DNA from: Polaromonas sp. P2-4
GTDB taxonomy: Bacteria > Pseudomonadota > Gammaproteobacteria > Burkholderiales > Burkholderiaceae_C
Direction of reading: 5' to 3'
DNA: 64,000 nucleotides
Assembly: GCA_024703855.1 (NCBI GenBank)
Contig: CP087965.1
Coordinates: 2,286,001-2,350,000, forward strand
The notes beneath the pieces are model-generated. The model was not told the DNA's origin. It searched no databases and saw only the letters and a program-made list of their open reading frames with translations. The translations under genes and the position numbers were made by a program. This document shows positions 26,817 through 37,347 of the stretch, in pieces. Within the stretch, counting starts at the first letter, position 1. The number at the start of each line of letters is the position of its first letter.

Positions 26817-27711
26817 ATGATTGACGTCACCCTTGCCAACTTTGAAGAGGAAGTCATAGCGGCTTCCATGATCACCCCTGTGCTGATTGACTTCTGGGCG
26901 CCGTGGTGTGGGCCCTGCAAGTCGCTTGGGCCGGTTCTTGAAAAGGTCGAAGCCGACTACGCCGGGCGCTTCAAGCTGGTGAAGATCGACTCTGACCAGG
27001 AGCAGCAACTCAGTGCCGCCTTCAGCATTCGCAGCATTCCGACCTGCATTTTGATGATGAACGGCCAGCCGGTGGACGGCTTTCAGGGGGCGCTGCCGGA
27101 GGGCAAGGTCAAGGAGTTTCTCGACCAGCATGTGCCGCCGGCTGAAGAGGCACCGCAAGAGGAACTGCCCACCGCCGAGGCCGACACCAGCCCCGAAGGC
27201 GTGCTGGAAAAACTGCAGTACGCCGTGGCGACCGATCCCGCCGATCACGACGCGCTTTGACTATGTGAAGCAGTTGTTGACGCTGGGCCGCGAAGACGAC
27301 GCCAAGGTCGCGTTTGCACCGGTGATCGCCCAGACGTCCCACGTGCGCCGTTTTGACTCCCTGCAGCGCTGGATGAACGCGATTGATTTCGCCGCTGACC
27401 GCGACGATCTGACCGAGGCGATGGTCGGCTTTGATGCCAAGATTGCCTTGAACAAACGCGACTTCGACACCCGCTTTGCCAAGACCCAGGTGCTGATGGC
27501 CGCGCAAGACTGGACCGGTGCCATGGATGAGCTGCTTGAAATCCTGATGCGCGACAAAGCCTGGGCCGACGAACTGGCGCGCAAGACCTACATCGCCATT
27601 CTGGACATCATCGAGCCGCCCCCGATCAAGGTCGCCGATGGCCAGATCCCGCCGGTGGACCCGACCGTCGCCACCTACCGTCGGCGTTTGAGCAGCGTGG
27701 TGCTGAGCTGA
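26817..27711 (+). CDS. ybbN: Thioredoxin-domain chaperone with TPR tail, YbbN/CnoX-like (frameshifted)
   Basis: Restored length is about 297 residues. A thioredoxin domain has FWAPWCGPCK (Cys31, Cys34) and the cis-proline region SIRSIPTCIL. A TPR-like helical part follows in another frame from about 27256: VKQLLTLGREDDAKVAFAPV to RRRLSSVVLS. YbbN/CnoX protects proteins from oxidative aggregation; unlike E. coli CnoX this version keeps both active-site cysteines, as in many proteobacteria. Confidence 0.87.
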
Positions 27712-27765
27712 TTCGACCCCGCGCCGTGCCGGGCTGCCCCAAGCAAGGCGGGGCGTCCTTCCTTC

Positions 27766-29289
27766 TTACTTCGCCGTCGGCATCACAAACTCGGCGCCCT
27801 TGGGCGTGCTTTCCGGCCAGCGCTGCATGATGGATTTTTGCTTGGTGTAAAAGCGCACGCCTTCCTCGCCATAGGCATGCATGTCGCCGAACAGACTCTT
27901 CTTCCAGCCGCCAAAACCATGCCAGGCCATGGGCACCGGAATCGGCACGTTGATGCCGACCATGCCGACCTGGATGCGGCGTGAAAATTCCCGAGCCACG
28001 TTGCCATCGCGCGTGAAGCAGGCCACGCCGTTGCCAAACTCGTGGTCGTTGATAAGCTGGATCGAGGTGGCCAGGTCGGGCACGCGCACACAGGCCAGCA
28101 CTGGGCCGAAGATTTCTTCCTTGTAGATGCGCATCTCGGGTGTGACGTGGTCGAACAGCGTGCCGCCCATCCAGAAGCCTTCGCCACAGCCCTCGCCCGC
28201 CGTGGCGCCGTCGAAACTGCGGCCATCCACCAGCAGCTGCGCGCCCTCCTTCACACCCTGCTCGATGTAGCCGGTGATGCGCGCATGCGCCGCCGGGGTG
28301 ACGATGGGGCCCATCTCGGCGGCCAGATTGCTGCCGTTGAGCACCTTGAGGGTTTGGGTGCGCTCGATCAACTTCGGGATTACCTTGTCGGCCACGTCAC
28401 CCACCAGCACCGCCACCGAGATCGCCATGCAGCGCTCGCCGGCCGAGCTGTAGCCGGCGCCAATCAGCGCATCCACCACCTGGTCGATGTCGGCATCCGG
28501 CATCACCACCATGTGGTTCTTGGCGCCGCCCAGGGCCTGCACGCGTTTGCCATGGTGGGCACCGGTCTCGTAGATGTAGTTGGCAATCGGGGTCGAGCCT
28601 ACGAAGCTCACGGCCTTGACATCGGGGTGCACCAGCAACGCGTCCACCGCTTCCTTGTCGCCTTGCACCACGTTGAAAACGCCGTCCGGCAAACCGGCCT
28701 GCTTCAGCAAGTCTGCCATGAACAAACTGGCACTGGGGTCGATCGGGCTCGGCTTGAGGATAAAGGTGTTGCCCGCCGCGATGGCCACCGGGAACATCCA
28801 CATCGGCACCATCACGGGGAAGTTGAACGGCGTGACGCCGGCCACCACGCCCAGGGGCTGGCGCAAGGTCCAGTTGTCGATGCCGGTGCTGACCTGGTCG
28901 GTGAAGTCGCCCTTGAGCAGTTGCGGGATGCCGCAGGAAAATTCGACGATATCAATGCCGCGTGCCACCTCGCCCTGGGCGTCGGTGAAGACCTTGCCGT
29001 GCTCGGCGGTGATCAAGCGGGCGAGTTCGTCCTTGTGCAGATTCAGCAGCTCCAGAAACTTGAACAGCACGCGGGCGCGCCGGATCGGCGGGGTGTCGGC
29101 CCATTTGGGAAAGGCGGCTTGCGCGGCGGCGACGGCGGCATTCACGTCCTCCCCATTGCCCAAGCGCACCTGGCGCGCCACGGCGCCGGTGGCGGGGTTG
29201 TAGACCGGCTGGGTCCGCGTGCTGGTGCCGACGGTGCGTGCGCCACCGATGTATTGAGCGATTTCAGTGCTGTCTGCGGAAGTTTGCAT
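27766..29289 (-). CDS. mmsA: Methylmalonate-/malonate-semialdehyde dehydrogenase (CoA-acylating)
   Basis: 507 residues from the ATG at 29289, intact. It has the ALDH fold with [34 protein letters not shown], and the catalytic Cys in [14 protein letters not shown]; the CoA-acylating MmsA/IolA subgroup is recognised by this sequence. It turns methylmalonate semialdehyde (valine route) or malonate semialdehyde (last inositol step) into propionyl- or acetyl-CoA. With the iol operon 11 kb away it can serve as IolA. A LysR gene is divergent. Confidence 0.95.
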   Translation of the reverse strand: MQTSADSTEIAQYIGGARTVGTSTRTQPVYNPATGAVARQVRLGNGEDVNAAVAAAQAAFPKWADTPPIRRARVLFKFLELLNLHKDELARLITAEHGKVFTDAQGEVARGIDIVEFSCGIPQLLKGDFTDQVSTGIDNWTLRQPLGVVAGVTPFNFPVMVPMWMFPVAIAAGNTFILKPSPIDPSASLFMADLLKQAGLPDGVFNVVQGDKEAVDALLVHPDVKAVSFVGSTPIANYIYETGAHHGKRVQALGGAKNHMVVMPDADIDQVVDALIGAGYSSAGERCMAISVAVLVGDVADKVIPKLIERTQTLKVLNGSNLAAEMGPIVTPAAHARITGYIEQGVKEGAQLLVDGRSFDGATAGEGCGEGFWMGGTLFDHVTPEMRIYKEEIFGPVLACVRVPDLATSIQLINDHEFGNGVACFTRDGNVAREFSRRIQVGMVGINVPIPVPMAWHGFGGWKKSLFGDMHAYGEEGVRFYTKQKSIMQRWPESTPKGAEFVMPTAK

Positions 29290-29400
29290 GGTGTGTCTCG
29301 TAGGTGGAAAGAGCAACCGGCTGGGGTTGTGGGAAGGGGCAGTTTAGGCAGGCCCGCCCCCAACCACAAGACCATAGACTTGAATTTATTGTTCACCTTG

Positions 29401-30393
29401 ATGAACAATAGCGCCATGAACGAGCAAAAAATCAACGAACTCTGGAGCCATTTGCATTGGCTCACGGTGCTGGCGCAACAAGGCAGTTTCACGGCCGCCG
29501 CCGCCCGGCTGGGCGTGAGCAAGGCGGCCATGAGCCAGCACATGGCCGAACTGGAACGCATGGCCGGGGTGGCGCTGGTGCGGCGCACCACGCGCAGCGT
29601 GCAACTGACCGAAGCCGGCCAGCGCCTGGTGGACGATACGCGCGCCTTTCGAGCACATCGCGCGCAGCTTTGCCGAAGTGCGCGACCTGGGCGGTGCACC
29701 CCGGGGTTTGCTGCGGGTCACGGCGCCGGTGGCTCTGGCGCGCCAGCAGCTGGTGCCCCGGCTGGCGGACTTTTACGCGAATACCCGGAAGTGCGGCTGG
29801 AGCTGGACATGTCGGACCGCCTGAGCTCCATGACCACGGAAGGCTTCGATCTGGCCATCCGCCACACGGCCGCCCCGCCCGACACCCACGTCGCCTGGAC
29901 GCTGTGCGCCACGCGCTCGGTGCTGGTGGCCAGCCGCAGCTACCTGCGGCGCAGCGGCAGCCCCAACTCGCCAGCGGATCTGGTCGAACACAACTGCCTG
30001 CACTACCCCCGCGCGCATGACGCGCCGGTCTGGACCTTCGAGCCCGTCCACCCCGTAACGGCCGCTGACCAGCCGGCGGAACGGATCACGATCCCGGTGT
30101 CTGGCTCGCTGTCGGCGAACAACAGCGAGGCCTTGCGCGACGCGGCCTTGACGGGCCTGGGCATCGCCCTGCTGCCCGATTTCAGCGCCCAGGCCAGCCT
30201 GCGGGCGGGCAAGCTGCTGCAGGTACTGCCGCAGTGGAAACCTGTCGGCGCTTTTGCCGAACAACTTTATGCCATCCGACCCTATTCAGCGCATGTGCCA
30301 CGCGCCGTGACGGCGTTTGTGGCGTACTTGCGAGAAGCGCTGGCGGGTGGATTTGGCGATGGGATTGAGGCGCCATCCGACCGATTAGGGTGA
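29401..30393 (+). CDS. LysR-family transcriptional regulator divergent from mmsA (two compensating frameshifts)
   Basis: Restored length is about 330 residues. The winged helix has FTAAAARLGVSKAAMSQHMA and LVRRTTRSVQLTEAGQRL; the CrgA-type effector domain has EYPEVRLELDMSDR and EGFDLAIRHT. Between about 29648 and 29773 the frame is displaced: one surplus T in CTTTCGAGCAC, then one missing T before ACGCGAATACCC. The displaced stretch reads IARSFAEVRDLGGAPRGLLR. ATG at 29401 or 29416. It probably regulates mmsA. Confidence 0.82.
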   Translation: MNNSAMNEQKINELWSHLHWLTVLAQQGSFTAAAARLGVSKAAMSQHMAELERMAGVALVRRTTRSVQLTEAGQRLVDDTRAFRAHRAQLCRSARPGRCTPGFAAGHGAGGSGAPAAGAPAGGLLREYPEVRLELDMSDRLSSMTTEGFDLAIRHTAAPPDTHVAWTLCATRSVLVASRSYLRRSGSPNSPADLVEHNCLHYPRAHDAPVWTFEPVHPVTAADQPAERITIPVSGSLSANNSEALRDAALTGLGIALLPDFSAQASLRAGKLLQVLPQWKPVGAFAEQLYAIRPYSAHVPRAVTAFVAYLREALAGGFGDGIEAPSDRLG

Positions 30394-30569
30394 GGTATCG
30401 GGGGTGACGAACAAGCCGGGCAGAATCAGGCGGCCAAACGTGGGGCGCTGAATGACTGGAAAGAGCCGTTCGTCGATTTCCAGCCACGGTCAAGTCAGTG
30501 CTCAAAGCGGACTTTGAAGGTAATGAAATGGTGCCCCCTAAGCAGTCGCTCAGTGCCACCCAGTTTGTC

Positions 30570-30968
30570 TCAATGTGCGGCCCTATTTTCCGAATTGGCA
30601 TCACAGAGAAACTCGACCTTGTGTCCAGCTGGGTCCAAGAGGCTTATCTGAAATTGCCTTGTTTCCGGAACTTCTGTGATTCCATACGGAACTTTCTTGA
30701 GATCAAGCCTTGACACTAAGGCTTGGCGGTCCTCTCCGTAAAACGCAACATGATTAAAGGCAGAGTTTGAACATGAAAGATCAATACCGACAACTTCGGA
30801 TAAGTGAATCAGAGGTACTGTGTCGGCGTAAAGCCAATAGCCAAATTGGTTGAAGGCGGGACGAAATCCAATTTGAAGACCAACAACGTCGCAATAGAAG
30901 GCTCTCATTTCCTCCAACAAGGGGCGACAGAGATGAAAGTTGACGTGGTTGATGGAAAGGGTTGCCAT
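30570..30968 (-). CDS. VOC (glyoxalase/extradiol dioxygenase-fold) family protein
   Basis: 132 residues from MATLSINHVNFHLC, intact. One VOC module pair is visible: NHVNFHLC with FYCDVVGLQIGFRP, and SAFNHVAFYGED with QISLLDPAGHKVEFLC, giving metal-ligand candidates His and Glu. Reaction unknown. It is the last gene on the minus strand at the low-numbered edge of the sugar island. The 176 bases to the LysR stop show no gene I can support. Confidence 0.75.
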   Translation of the reverse strand: MATLSINHVNFHLCRPLLEEMRAFYCDVVGLQIGFRPAFNQFGYWLYADTVPLIHLSEVVGIDLSCSNSAFNHVAFYGEDRQALVSRLDLKKVPYGITEVPETRQFQISLLDPAGHKVEFLCDANSENRAAH

Positions 30969-31076
30969 GCGCGTTCGATGATTTTCGTTCGTTGGAATTA
31001 AATGAGAACATGGCGAGTGCGTGAATATCGGGTCGCCATCCCCCATCGGGCTGTTTTGTGGAAGGATGCCCTGTGA

Positions 31077-31373
31077 CTACAGGGCAGTTGAATGCAGCAA
31101 CATCGATGCATTGACGTGCCGGCGAAGTGAATCCCGGAAAAGCTTTCGAAGATCCGTAAACTGGCTGTAACGAAAGCGCCTGGCAAAGCGAACCACCGTG
31201 GCTGGTGGCACTCCGCAGCATTCGGAAAACTCCACAATGCCAAACCAGCCCAAGTCCTGCGGTGATTCGATGACATGTTCCACGACACGCACAAGCTGAG
31301 GGCTTAAAGTCGGCATTTCACTGCAAAGACGCTCTATGAGCTCAGGAACAGTTTCATTTAAAGGTGCATTCAT
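31077..31373 (-). CDS. Truncated RpiR-family regulator: helix-turn-helix domain only
   Basis: 98 residues against about 280 for the family. It has the whole N-terminal domain, ending VPPATVVRFARRFRYSQFTD and LRKLFRDSL, and stops shortly after, so the SIS sugar-phosphate-sensing domain is missing. The full-length relative at 52622 shows the same pattern (VQPSAVVRFAKHFGFSGFSE). It could be a remnant left by rearrangement or a DNA-binding-only competitor. It lies 80 bases downstream of an iolG-like gene. Confidence 0.7.
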   Translation of the reverse strand: MNAPLNETVPELIERLCSEMPTLSPQLVRVVEHVIESPQDLGWFGIVEFSECCGVPPATVVRFARRFRYSQFTDLRKLFRDSLRRHVNASMLLHSTAL

Positions 31374-31453
31374 TTTTCGCTCCAATATTTAGATACCGTT
31401 GATATTCCTTGCGCACAAAGCGTCTGGGCTTCTGGATGGGACTCCGACGACAC

Positions 31454-32470
31454 TCAGCCGCGATCGTAGAAGGCGGGGCGATTGGCAATGCGGATCGGGA
31501 CGATCTGCTTGCTGTGCCGGGCTTCCACGCAAGCTTCGGCGGTGGCGGATGCAAAGTAGCCGTCCCAGGCAGTAGGCCCATTCACGAGGCCAACTTTGAT
31601 GTCTTCCAACCACTCCTGCAGTTCAACGTCGTAGCTGTCAATGAAGCGCTGTTTCCAGTCCATGAGGATTTCGGTGGATTGGCGGCCACCAGAGCGCAGT
31701 GCAACAGATGCCGGTTCAGGAAGGCTGGCCACGCCAGTCTCGCCGACAACATGACATTGGATGTCGTAGCCGAACCGGCAAGTCACAAAGATTTCCGTGT
31801 CGATGCGGATGCCTTGCGTGGTTTCTAACAGCACCATCATGGGATCATGCAGATTGCCGTTCGAGTTGCGTGACTTACGTCCCTGTACAACTTGCGCAGT
31901 GACATAGTCGTCATTGAGAAGCCAGCGCAGGACATCAAGCTCATGGACGTGGGTGTCGGTGATGCCCATGTCGCCCACATAATTTTCAGGGACAGATGGG
32001 TTACGATGGGCGCAGTGCGCCATCAGCACATCACCGATGGCTCCTGCATCGATGGTTTTCTTCAGTGCGCGGTAGCCTGCGTCGTAACGGCGCATAAACC
32101 CGACCTGGACGAGGTTCTTGCCGTGCTTGACCTCGGCTTCGACGATGCGCAGACCACCTGCTGCCGAAGTTGCCAGCGGCTTCTCACAAAAAACCGGTTT
32201 TCCAGCGTTGATGCAGGCCAGCACCTGCTCTTCATGGGCGTCGCCCCAACTGGCCACCAGCAGTGCGTCCACATCAGGCGCCTGAATGAGGTCCTCGTAA
32301 TTCGCGTACACCTTTGCGTTGATGCCGGAAGCAAGCGAGAAGGCTTGTGTCGCTTCCAGGTTGATGTCGTTGAGCGCCACCACAGATGCGCCACTGAGTT
32401 TGAAATGCAGGCGGCGGGCGTGGTCCTGACCAATAGCGCCACAGCCAATAATGCCAATGCGGAGAGACAT
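31454..32470 (-). CDS. iolG: Gfo/Idh/MocA-family inositol 2-dehydrogenase-like oxidoreductase 1
   Basis: 338 residues, intact. Rossmann start [18 protein letters not shown], the dehydrogenase motif VFCEKPLA with its catalytic Lys, [10 protein letters not shown], and [16 protein letters not shown] with the Asp/His catalytic pair. It is a clear paralogue of the enzyme at 49435; both share [13 protein letters not shown] and EKPLAT. It would oxidise myo-inositol or an isomer to the 2-keto form with NAD. It is last in the operon with ABC importer 1 and a TIM-barrel isomerase. Confidence 0.85.
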   Translation of the reverse strand: MSLRIGIIGCGAIGQDHARRLHFKLSGASVVALNDINLEATQAFSLASGINAKVYANYEDLIQAPDVDALLVASWGDAHEEQVLACINAGKPVFCEKPLATSAAGGLRIVEAEVKHGKNLVQVGFMRRYDAGYRALKKTIDAGAIGDVLMAHCAHRNPSVPENYVGDMGITDTHVHELDVLRWLLNDDYVTAQVVQGRKSRNSNGNLHDPMMVLLETTQGIRIDTEIFVTCRFGYDIQCHVVGETGVASLPEPASVALRSGGRQSTEILMDWKQRFIDSYDVELQEWLEDIKVGLVNGPTAWDGYFASATAEACVEARHSKQIVPIRIANRPAFYDRG

Positions 32471-32480
32471 AGGTTTTCCT

Positions 32481-33431
32481 TTAATCAAATGAACGGGGTA
32501 GCGCCGCTTTGAGCGTTGCCAATGATTTCTTCACGCCAGTGAGGGGATCCATGGAGAGGTCTTCCATCTCCAGGCTCACCGTGCCTTCGTAGCCGATGTA
32601 GCGGGCCACGGAGTAAAACTCTTTCCACCACTGTTCACCGTGGCCATGACCCAGTGCCACGTAATTCCAGGAACGCGGTGCTGGATCAAACATCCAGTTG
32701 GTGTCGATCAGTGTCTGGGCGTCCGCAACGCCGCGCTCAATGCGCACATCCTTGGCATGCATGTAGTGAATCAGTTCCTTGCCATATTCACGCAGGGCCG
32801 CAATCGGATCGCCGCCCATCCACATATGGTGGCTGGGGTCAAAGTTCATGCCGACAACCGGGTCGATCACGGCACGCATCTTCTTCATCGTCTGGGGGTT
32901 GTAGACCAAGTTGTAGTGGTGGTTTTCAAGCGCCACCTTTTCAATGCCACAGTCCTTGGCAAACTGGGCCGTCTTTTCCCAATAGGGGAAGAAAACATCA
33001 TTCCACTGGTAATCCAGCATGGCCTTGTGTTCAGGCCAAAAGCTGCTGACCACCCAGTTCACTGTGGTGTCGGTCTTGTTGCCGCCGGGGCAGCCCGACA
33101 TCATCACAATGGTTTTCACGCCCAGCATTTCGGCTAGGCGGTAGGTCTTCTCGACGACGACCCTGTGTGCTTCACCTTTCGCGTTCGGGGCAAGCTGCTC
33201 CCCCGAGCAATTCAGGGCGGATATTTCCAGCCCGCGGGCAGCAATGGCCGCCATGAATTTATCCCGTGTGGCCTTGCTGGCAAGCAGATCGTCCAGCGCA
33301 ACAAACGGTGCTTTGGACCAACCGCCGCAACCTAGTTCAACGGCTTCGAAACCAAGGGCCGACACGGTGTCCAGCATCTCTTCAAAGGGTAGGTGGCCGA
33401 GCGCATCGGTAACCAGGCTCATTTTCATCAT
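32481..33431 (-). CDS. Sugar phosphate isomerase/epimerase (TIM-barrel, IolE/IolI superfamily)
   Basis: 316 residues from [12 protein letters not shown], intact. Xylose-isomerase-like barrel with metal-ligand positions in [31 protein letters not shown] and [10 protein letters not shown]. Three ATG codons cluster at the start. It lies 10 bases upstream of iolG 1 and downstream of the ABC importer 1 receptor, so it acts on the same imported compound, probably isomerising or dehydrating a keto-inositol or ketose. The exact reaction is not deducible. Confidence 0.8.
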   Translation of the reverse strand: MMKMSLVTDALGHLPFEEMLDTVSALGFEAVELGCGGWSKAPFVALDDLLASKATRDKFMAAIAARGLEISALNCSGEQLAPNAKGEAHRVVVEKTYRLAEMLGVKTIVMMSGCPGGNKTDTTVNWVVSSFWPEHKAMLDYQWNDVFFPYWEKTAQFAKDCGIEKVALENHHYNLVYNPQTMKKMRAVIDPVVGMNFDPSHHMWMGGDPIAALREYGKELIHYMHAKDVRIERGVADAQTLIDTNWMFDPAPRSWNYVALGHGHGEQWWKEFYSVARYIGYEGTVSLEMEDLSMDPLTGVKKSLATLKAALPRSFD

Positions 33432-33545
33432 GATCGATCCAGTCAATCTCAGTAAATTGTTAATTTGAGGCAATGCAGGGGTGAGTTCGTCCCACCCGTG
33501 CATTGCGGGTCTTATGGCCGCCAGGCGGCAATTCAGACTTTGGTA

Positions 33546-33570
33546 AAAATCGCAGTGCAGAACGCACTGC
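33546..33570 (-). terminator. Intercistronic hairpin downstream of ABC receptor 1
   Basis: Read leftward, GCAGTGC and GCACTGC pair around GTTCT and are followed by GATTTTT. It sits between the receptor stop and the isomerase gene. Such partial terminators commonly keep receptor mRNA more abundant than the downstream enzymes. Confidence 0.5.
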
Positions 33571-33582
33571 AAAGGCATCGAC

Positions 33583-34503
33583 TTACTTCATGAACTTGTC
33601 GACGTTGCCCTTGACGATGGATTCGAATGGAACCAGAACTTCCTTGGGTGCGGGCTTGCCACGCTTGATGGTCGCAACCACATCAAATGCGCTGTCGGCT
33701 TGACCCTTGGCATTTTGGAAAATGGACTGAGCAATTTCACCAGCCTTGATGGAAACCAGTGCGTCCTTGACACCGTCCACACCAGAAATCAGCACGCCTT
33801 TGCGACCGGCGGTCTTCAAGGCCTGCAGGGCGCCAAGGGCCATCTGGTCATTGGCGGCGATCAGGCCGTCAAACTTGGGGAACTTTTGAATCCAGTCTTC
33901 GGTAACTTTCATGCCTTCGGCGCGGTCATAATTGGCGGGCAGGTCGGCAAGAATCTTCACATCCTTGCGGCCTTCCATGGCCTTCAGGAAGCCGTCATGG
34001 CGCTCCTTGGAATGAGACAGACCAGGCTGGCCCTGCAGGTAGACGATCTGGGCATTTTTTGGCAATTCCTTGGCCATGAACTCGCCTTGCATGCGGCCGG
34101 CATCCAGGTTCTTCGAACCCACGAAGGTGTACTTTCCGCCAGCGGACTCAATGCCCAAGGCAATCACCGGGATACCAGCCTTGTTGGCCTTTTCCACACC
34201 GGGAACGATGCCTTGGTAGTCCACCGGCACGATGATGATGGCATTGACCTTTTGCGCAATGAAATTGTCGATCTGGTCGAGCTGCTTGTTGATGTCGCCC
34301 TGGGCATCGCCAAACGATACGCTGACGTCTGCGTCCTTCTTGATCGCCTCAATGAAGGCGTTCTTGCGGCTCATGGTGAACACGTCGGTGTCTGCCAGGT
34401 TGGTGTAGCCGACAGCAAACTTCTTGGCTTGCGCGAATGCTGCACCGGGAGTGACAGCGAAGGCAACGGCGCAAGCAAATACAACGGTAGCTAACTTCTT
34501 CAT
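33583..34503 (-). CDS. ABC transporter 1 sugar-binding protein (RbsB/Peripla_BP_4 type)
   Basis: 306 residues from MKKLATVVFA, intact. Signal peptide ends near AAFAQAKKF; the binding fold has YTNLADTDVFTMSRKNAF, DNFIAQKVNAIIIVPVD, FDGLIAANDQMALGALQALK and ISGVDGVKDALVSIKAGE. This is the periplasmic receptor of a ribose/inositol-type importer with the ATPase and permease encoded upstream in the same operon. Confidence 0.92.
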   Translation of the reverse strand: MKKLATVVFACAVAFAVTPGAAFAQAKKFAVGYTNLADTDVFTMSRKNAFIEAIKKDADVSVSFGDAQGDINKQLDQIDNFIAQKVNAIIIVPVDYQGIVPGVEKANKAGIPVIALGIESAGGKYTFVGSKNLDAGRMQGEFMAKELPKNAQIVYLQGQPGLSHSKERHDGFLKAMEGRKDVKILADLPANYDRAEGMKVTEDWIQKFPKFDGLIAANDQMALGALQALKTAGRKGVLISGVDGVKDALVSIKAGEIAQSIFQNAKGQADSAFDVVATIKRGKPAPKEVLVPFESIVKGNVDKFMK

Positions 34504-34657
34504 GGAAAGTCTCCTCAAAATAATTGAAAGGTTGTTTGAACAGATAAAACCTCTGTACGGGGTTGCGGGCCGGTTGCCCGTTCCATGAATTCAATGGAGG
34601 GGTGATTGGAGTCATCGGTCTATAAACGTCCCTCCTGTGGCGTGGAGAAAATCATGT

Positions 34658-35626
34658 TCAGACCTTCTTGCCTGCACCGGCGGACTTGGTCTTGACGTCC
34701 AGGATCACAGCGACGGCGATGATCACGCCCTTGACAATCTGCTGCCAGTAAGAACTGACGTTCATGAGATTGAGGATGTTGTTGATGACGCCAATAATCA
34801 TGGAACCGATGATGGTTCCGGTAATCGTGCCGGTGCCACCCATCAGGCTGGTGCCACCAACCACCACGGCGGTGATTGCATCGAACTCATAGGCTACGCC
34901 GGCTGCGGGTTGACCGGAGTTCACACGGGACATCAGCACAATGCCGGCGATGGCAGCCAGGATGCCGTTGAATATGAATGCACGGCGCACGACGCTGTCC
35001 GTATTGATGCCCGATGCCAAGGCCGCCTTGGGGTTGCCGCCCACTGCATAGAGGTGGCGGCCAAATTTCGTGCGGTTCAGCAGTACATAGGCCACGATGA
35101 CTACGGCAATCAGGATCAGTACCGAGATGGGTACCGGGCCGATATTTCCTTGGCCGATGAGTTTGAAGTCTTCGCCCAGACCGCTAACTGGCACACCAGC
35201 GGTGTAGAGCAGGATGGCTCCGCGTGCAACCGTTGTCATGGCCAGTGTCATGATGAACGAGGGAATCTTGAAGTAGGTAATCACCCAGCCATTGATCAGC
35301 CCTGTCACGATACCGGTGCCTATGCCCGCTGCCAGTGCCAGAGGCAGGTTGCCGGTGAGGGACATCACGCTGGCGGCGATGGTTCCGGTCAGGGCCACCA
35401 CGGAACCCAAAGACACATCAATGTGGCCCAGGATGATGATGAAGGTGACGCCGCATGCCAGCAGGCTCACCACCACCACCTGGCGGAACACATTGGTCAG
35501 GTTACCGGTGGTCAGGAATGTTTCGTTCAGCAGCGAAGCGCCGATGAAGATTCCAGCGAATATCAAGATGGTTCCGAAACGTCGGTAAATCTCGGCGAAA
35601 CCCATTTGTTTGATTTGTGCAAGCAT
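34658..35626 (-). CDS. ABC transporter 1 permease (RbsC type)
   Basis: 322 residues from MLAQIKQMG, intact, with eight to ten hydrophobic helices. The family motifs LGHIDVSLGSVVALTGTIAA, NGWVITYFKIPSFIMTLAMT and AVVVGGTSLMGGTGTITGT are present. It forms the membrane channel for the sugar delivered by the receptor at 33583. Codon use in this operon looks less GC-biased than in the flanking genes. Confidence 0.92.
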   Translation of the reverse strand: MLAQIKQMGFAEIYRRFGTILIFAGIFIGASLLNETFLTTGNLTNVFRQVVVVSLLACGVTFIIILGHIDVSLGSVVALTGTIAASVMSLTGNLPLALAAGIGTGIVTGLINGWVITYFKIPSFIMTLAMTTVARGAILLYTAGVPVSGLGEDFKLIGQGNIGPVPISVLILIAVVIVAYVLLNRTKFGRHLYAVGGNPKAALASGINTDSVVRRAFIFNGILAAIAGIVLMSRVNSGQPAAGVAYEFDAITAVVVGGTSLMGGTGTITGTIIGSMIIGVINNILNLMNVSSYWQQIVKGVIIAVAVILDVKTKSAGAGKKV

Positions 35627-35663
35627 GTTGTCTCTCGGTTTGTTTTGTGGCGTGGCGTGGAAT

Positions 35664-37193
35664 TCAATGCACCGCTTGGGTGGCGTAGGCCATGATGTTT
35701 TCCTGCGTCGCCTTGCTGCGAGGCAGTTCGCCAGTGATCTGGCCTTCATGCATGACGACGATGCGGTCACTCATGCCCAGAATCTCCGGCAATTCGCTGG
35801 AAATCATGATGATGGCCAGTCCTTGCTTGGCAAACTGGGTCATGAGTTTGTGAATTTCTGATTTGGAACCTACGTCGATGCCGCGCGTAGGCTCATCCAA
35901 TATGAGAACCTTGATGTCACCCAGCAGCCACTTGGCAATCACAATCTTTTGCTGATTGCCGCCGCTCAGGTTGCCCACGGTTGTCGCCAGGCTGGCAGTC
36001 TTGATCTGCAACATCTCGCGCATCTTTTGGCCTGATTCCGCCTCGGCCTTCAGGTTCAGGAACAGGCCAGGTGCAAATTTGTCCAGGTTGGCCAGCGAGA
36101 TGTTCTCCTGTACCGATCTGCACAGCACCAGCCCCTCTGCCTTGCGGTCCTCAGACACCATGGCGATGCCCCGGCGGATTGCATCGGCCGGCCCTTTGAC
36201 CTTCAACGGCTTGCCATCCAGCTCAACAGTTCCCGCGTCCAGCGGGTCCAAGCCGAAGATGGCACGAACCACCTCGGTGCGTCCCGCCCCTATGAGCCCG
36301 GCGATGCCCAGGATCTCGCCCTTGCGAACTTCAAAGCTGATGTCCTTGAACACACCGTGGCGGGTTGCGCCCTGCACCTTCAGCGCCACCGCACCGATCG
36401 GCACGGTCTCTTTCGGGAAGATGCTGGAAATGGTCCGGCCAACCATCAGAGAGATCAGCTTGCTTTCGTCATAGGCAGTGGCGGCATCCGATGCCACCCA
36501 CTGTCCGTCACGGATGATGGTGATGTCATCGGCGATGCGGAATATCTCATCCATCTTGTGCGTGATGTAGATGATGGCCACGCCGTGGGCTTTCAGGTCC
36601 GCGATCTGCCGAAACAGCATGGCGACTTCGGTGTCACTGATGGCGGAGGTGGGCTCGTCCATGATGACCAGCGAGGCTTTGCGCGAGATGGCCTTGCTGA
36701 TCTCCACCAGTTGCATGCCAGCAATGCTAAGCTCGCGCATTTTTTGGCTCGCCTTGAATTTCAATCCAAGCCGGTCCAGAAGCACCTGCGTGTCTGCCTC
36801 CATCTTTCTGAAATCAACAAAGTAGCCGCGCATGGGCTCGCGTCCCAGGAAGATATTCTCGGCAATCGTCATCTCCAGAATGGGGCTGAGCTCCTGGTGA
36901 ATCATGGCAATACCCAGTTCCAGCGCGAGGCGCGTGTCCTGGTGGTCCAGTAACTGCCCTTTGAAGCGGATAGTGCCCCCGTCAATGCGGTGCTCTCCAC
37001 TGAGAATTTTCATCAGCGTGGACTTGCCCGCGCCGTTCTCACCGACCAGCACATGCACGGTTCCGGAACGAACAGCAAGGTTGACGCCGTCAAGCGCCTT
37101 CACGCCAGGAAAGGACTTGCAGATGCCTTGCATTTCCAGCACATAGCCAGGACTTAGAGCGCTGCCCGTCAGAGGTGATGCCACCTGATGCAT
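35664..37193 (-). CDS. ABC transporter 1 ATP-binding protein (RbsA type, two nucleotide domains)
   Basis: 509 residues, intact. The first domain has Walker [13 protein letters not shown], signature region ELSIAGMQLVEISKAI and Walker [11 protein letters not shown]. The second has the degenerate Walker [26 protein letters not shown] and [13 protein letters not shown]. This asymmetry is normal for sugar importers of this class. First gene of the operon, divergent from LacI regulator 1. Confidence 0.95.
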   Translation of the reverse strand: MHQVASPLTGSALSPGYVLEMQGICKSFPGVKALDGVNLAVRSGTVHVLVGENGAGKSTLMKILSGEHRIDGGTIRFKGQLLDHQDTRLALELGIAMIHQELSPILEMTIAENIFLGREPMRGYFVDFRKMEADTQVLLDRLGLKFKASQKMRELSIAGMQLVEISKAISRKASLVIMDEPTSAISDTEVAMLFRQIADLKAHGVAIIYITHKMDEIFRIADDITIIRDGQWVASDAATAYDESKLISLMVGRTISSIFPKETVPIGAVALKVQGATRHGVFKDISFEVRKGEILGIAGLIGAGRTEVVRAIFGLDPLDAGTVELDGKPLKVKGPADAIRRGIAMVSEDRKAEGLVLCRSVQENISLANLDKFAPGLFLNLKAEAESGQKMREMLQIKTASLATTVGNLSGGNQQKIVIAKWLLGDIKVLILDEPTRGIDVGSKSEIHKLMTQFAKQGLAIIMISSELPEILGMSDRIVVMHEGQITGELPRSKATQENIMAYATQAVH

Positions 37194-37347
37194 AGTTGTC
37201 TCCTGTGTAACCGACCGTCACCACTGAGGTTGCAACGGACCGTGTTTTGTTGTAGAGCGAACTGTATTCCGTATGCTCCTGGAATTGATGATTGATCTCT
37301 CATAAACTATCAGCAACCATCACCAACAATGCAAGAATGAGAGTTTT

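Noticed and set aside
27712..27765. GC-rich inverted sequence between ybbN and mmsA as a terminator
   Set aside because: GCCCC/GGGGC pairing exists but the loop is long and there is no clear T run in either direction, so it is not annotated.
28042..29400. Long open frame on the + strand running antisense through mmsA into the LysR gene
   Set aside because: It is the mirror of a high-GC coding region; the opposite strand encodes a complete, family-perfect dehydrogenase, and only the part from 29401 on matches LysR.
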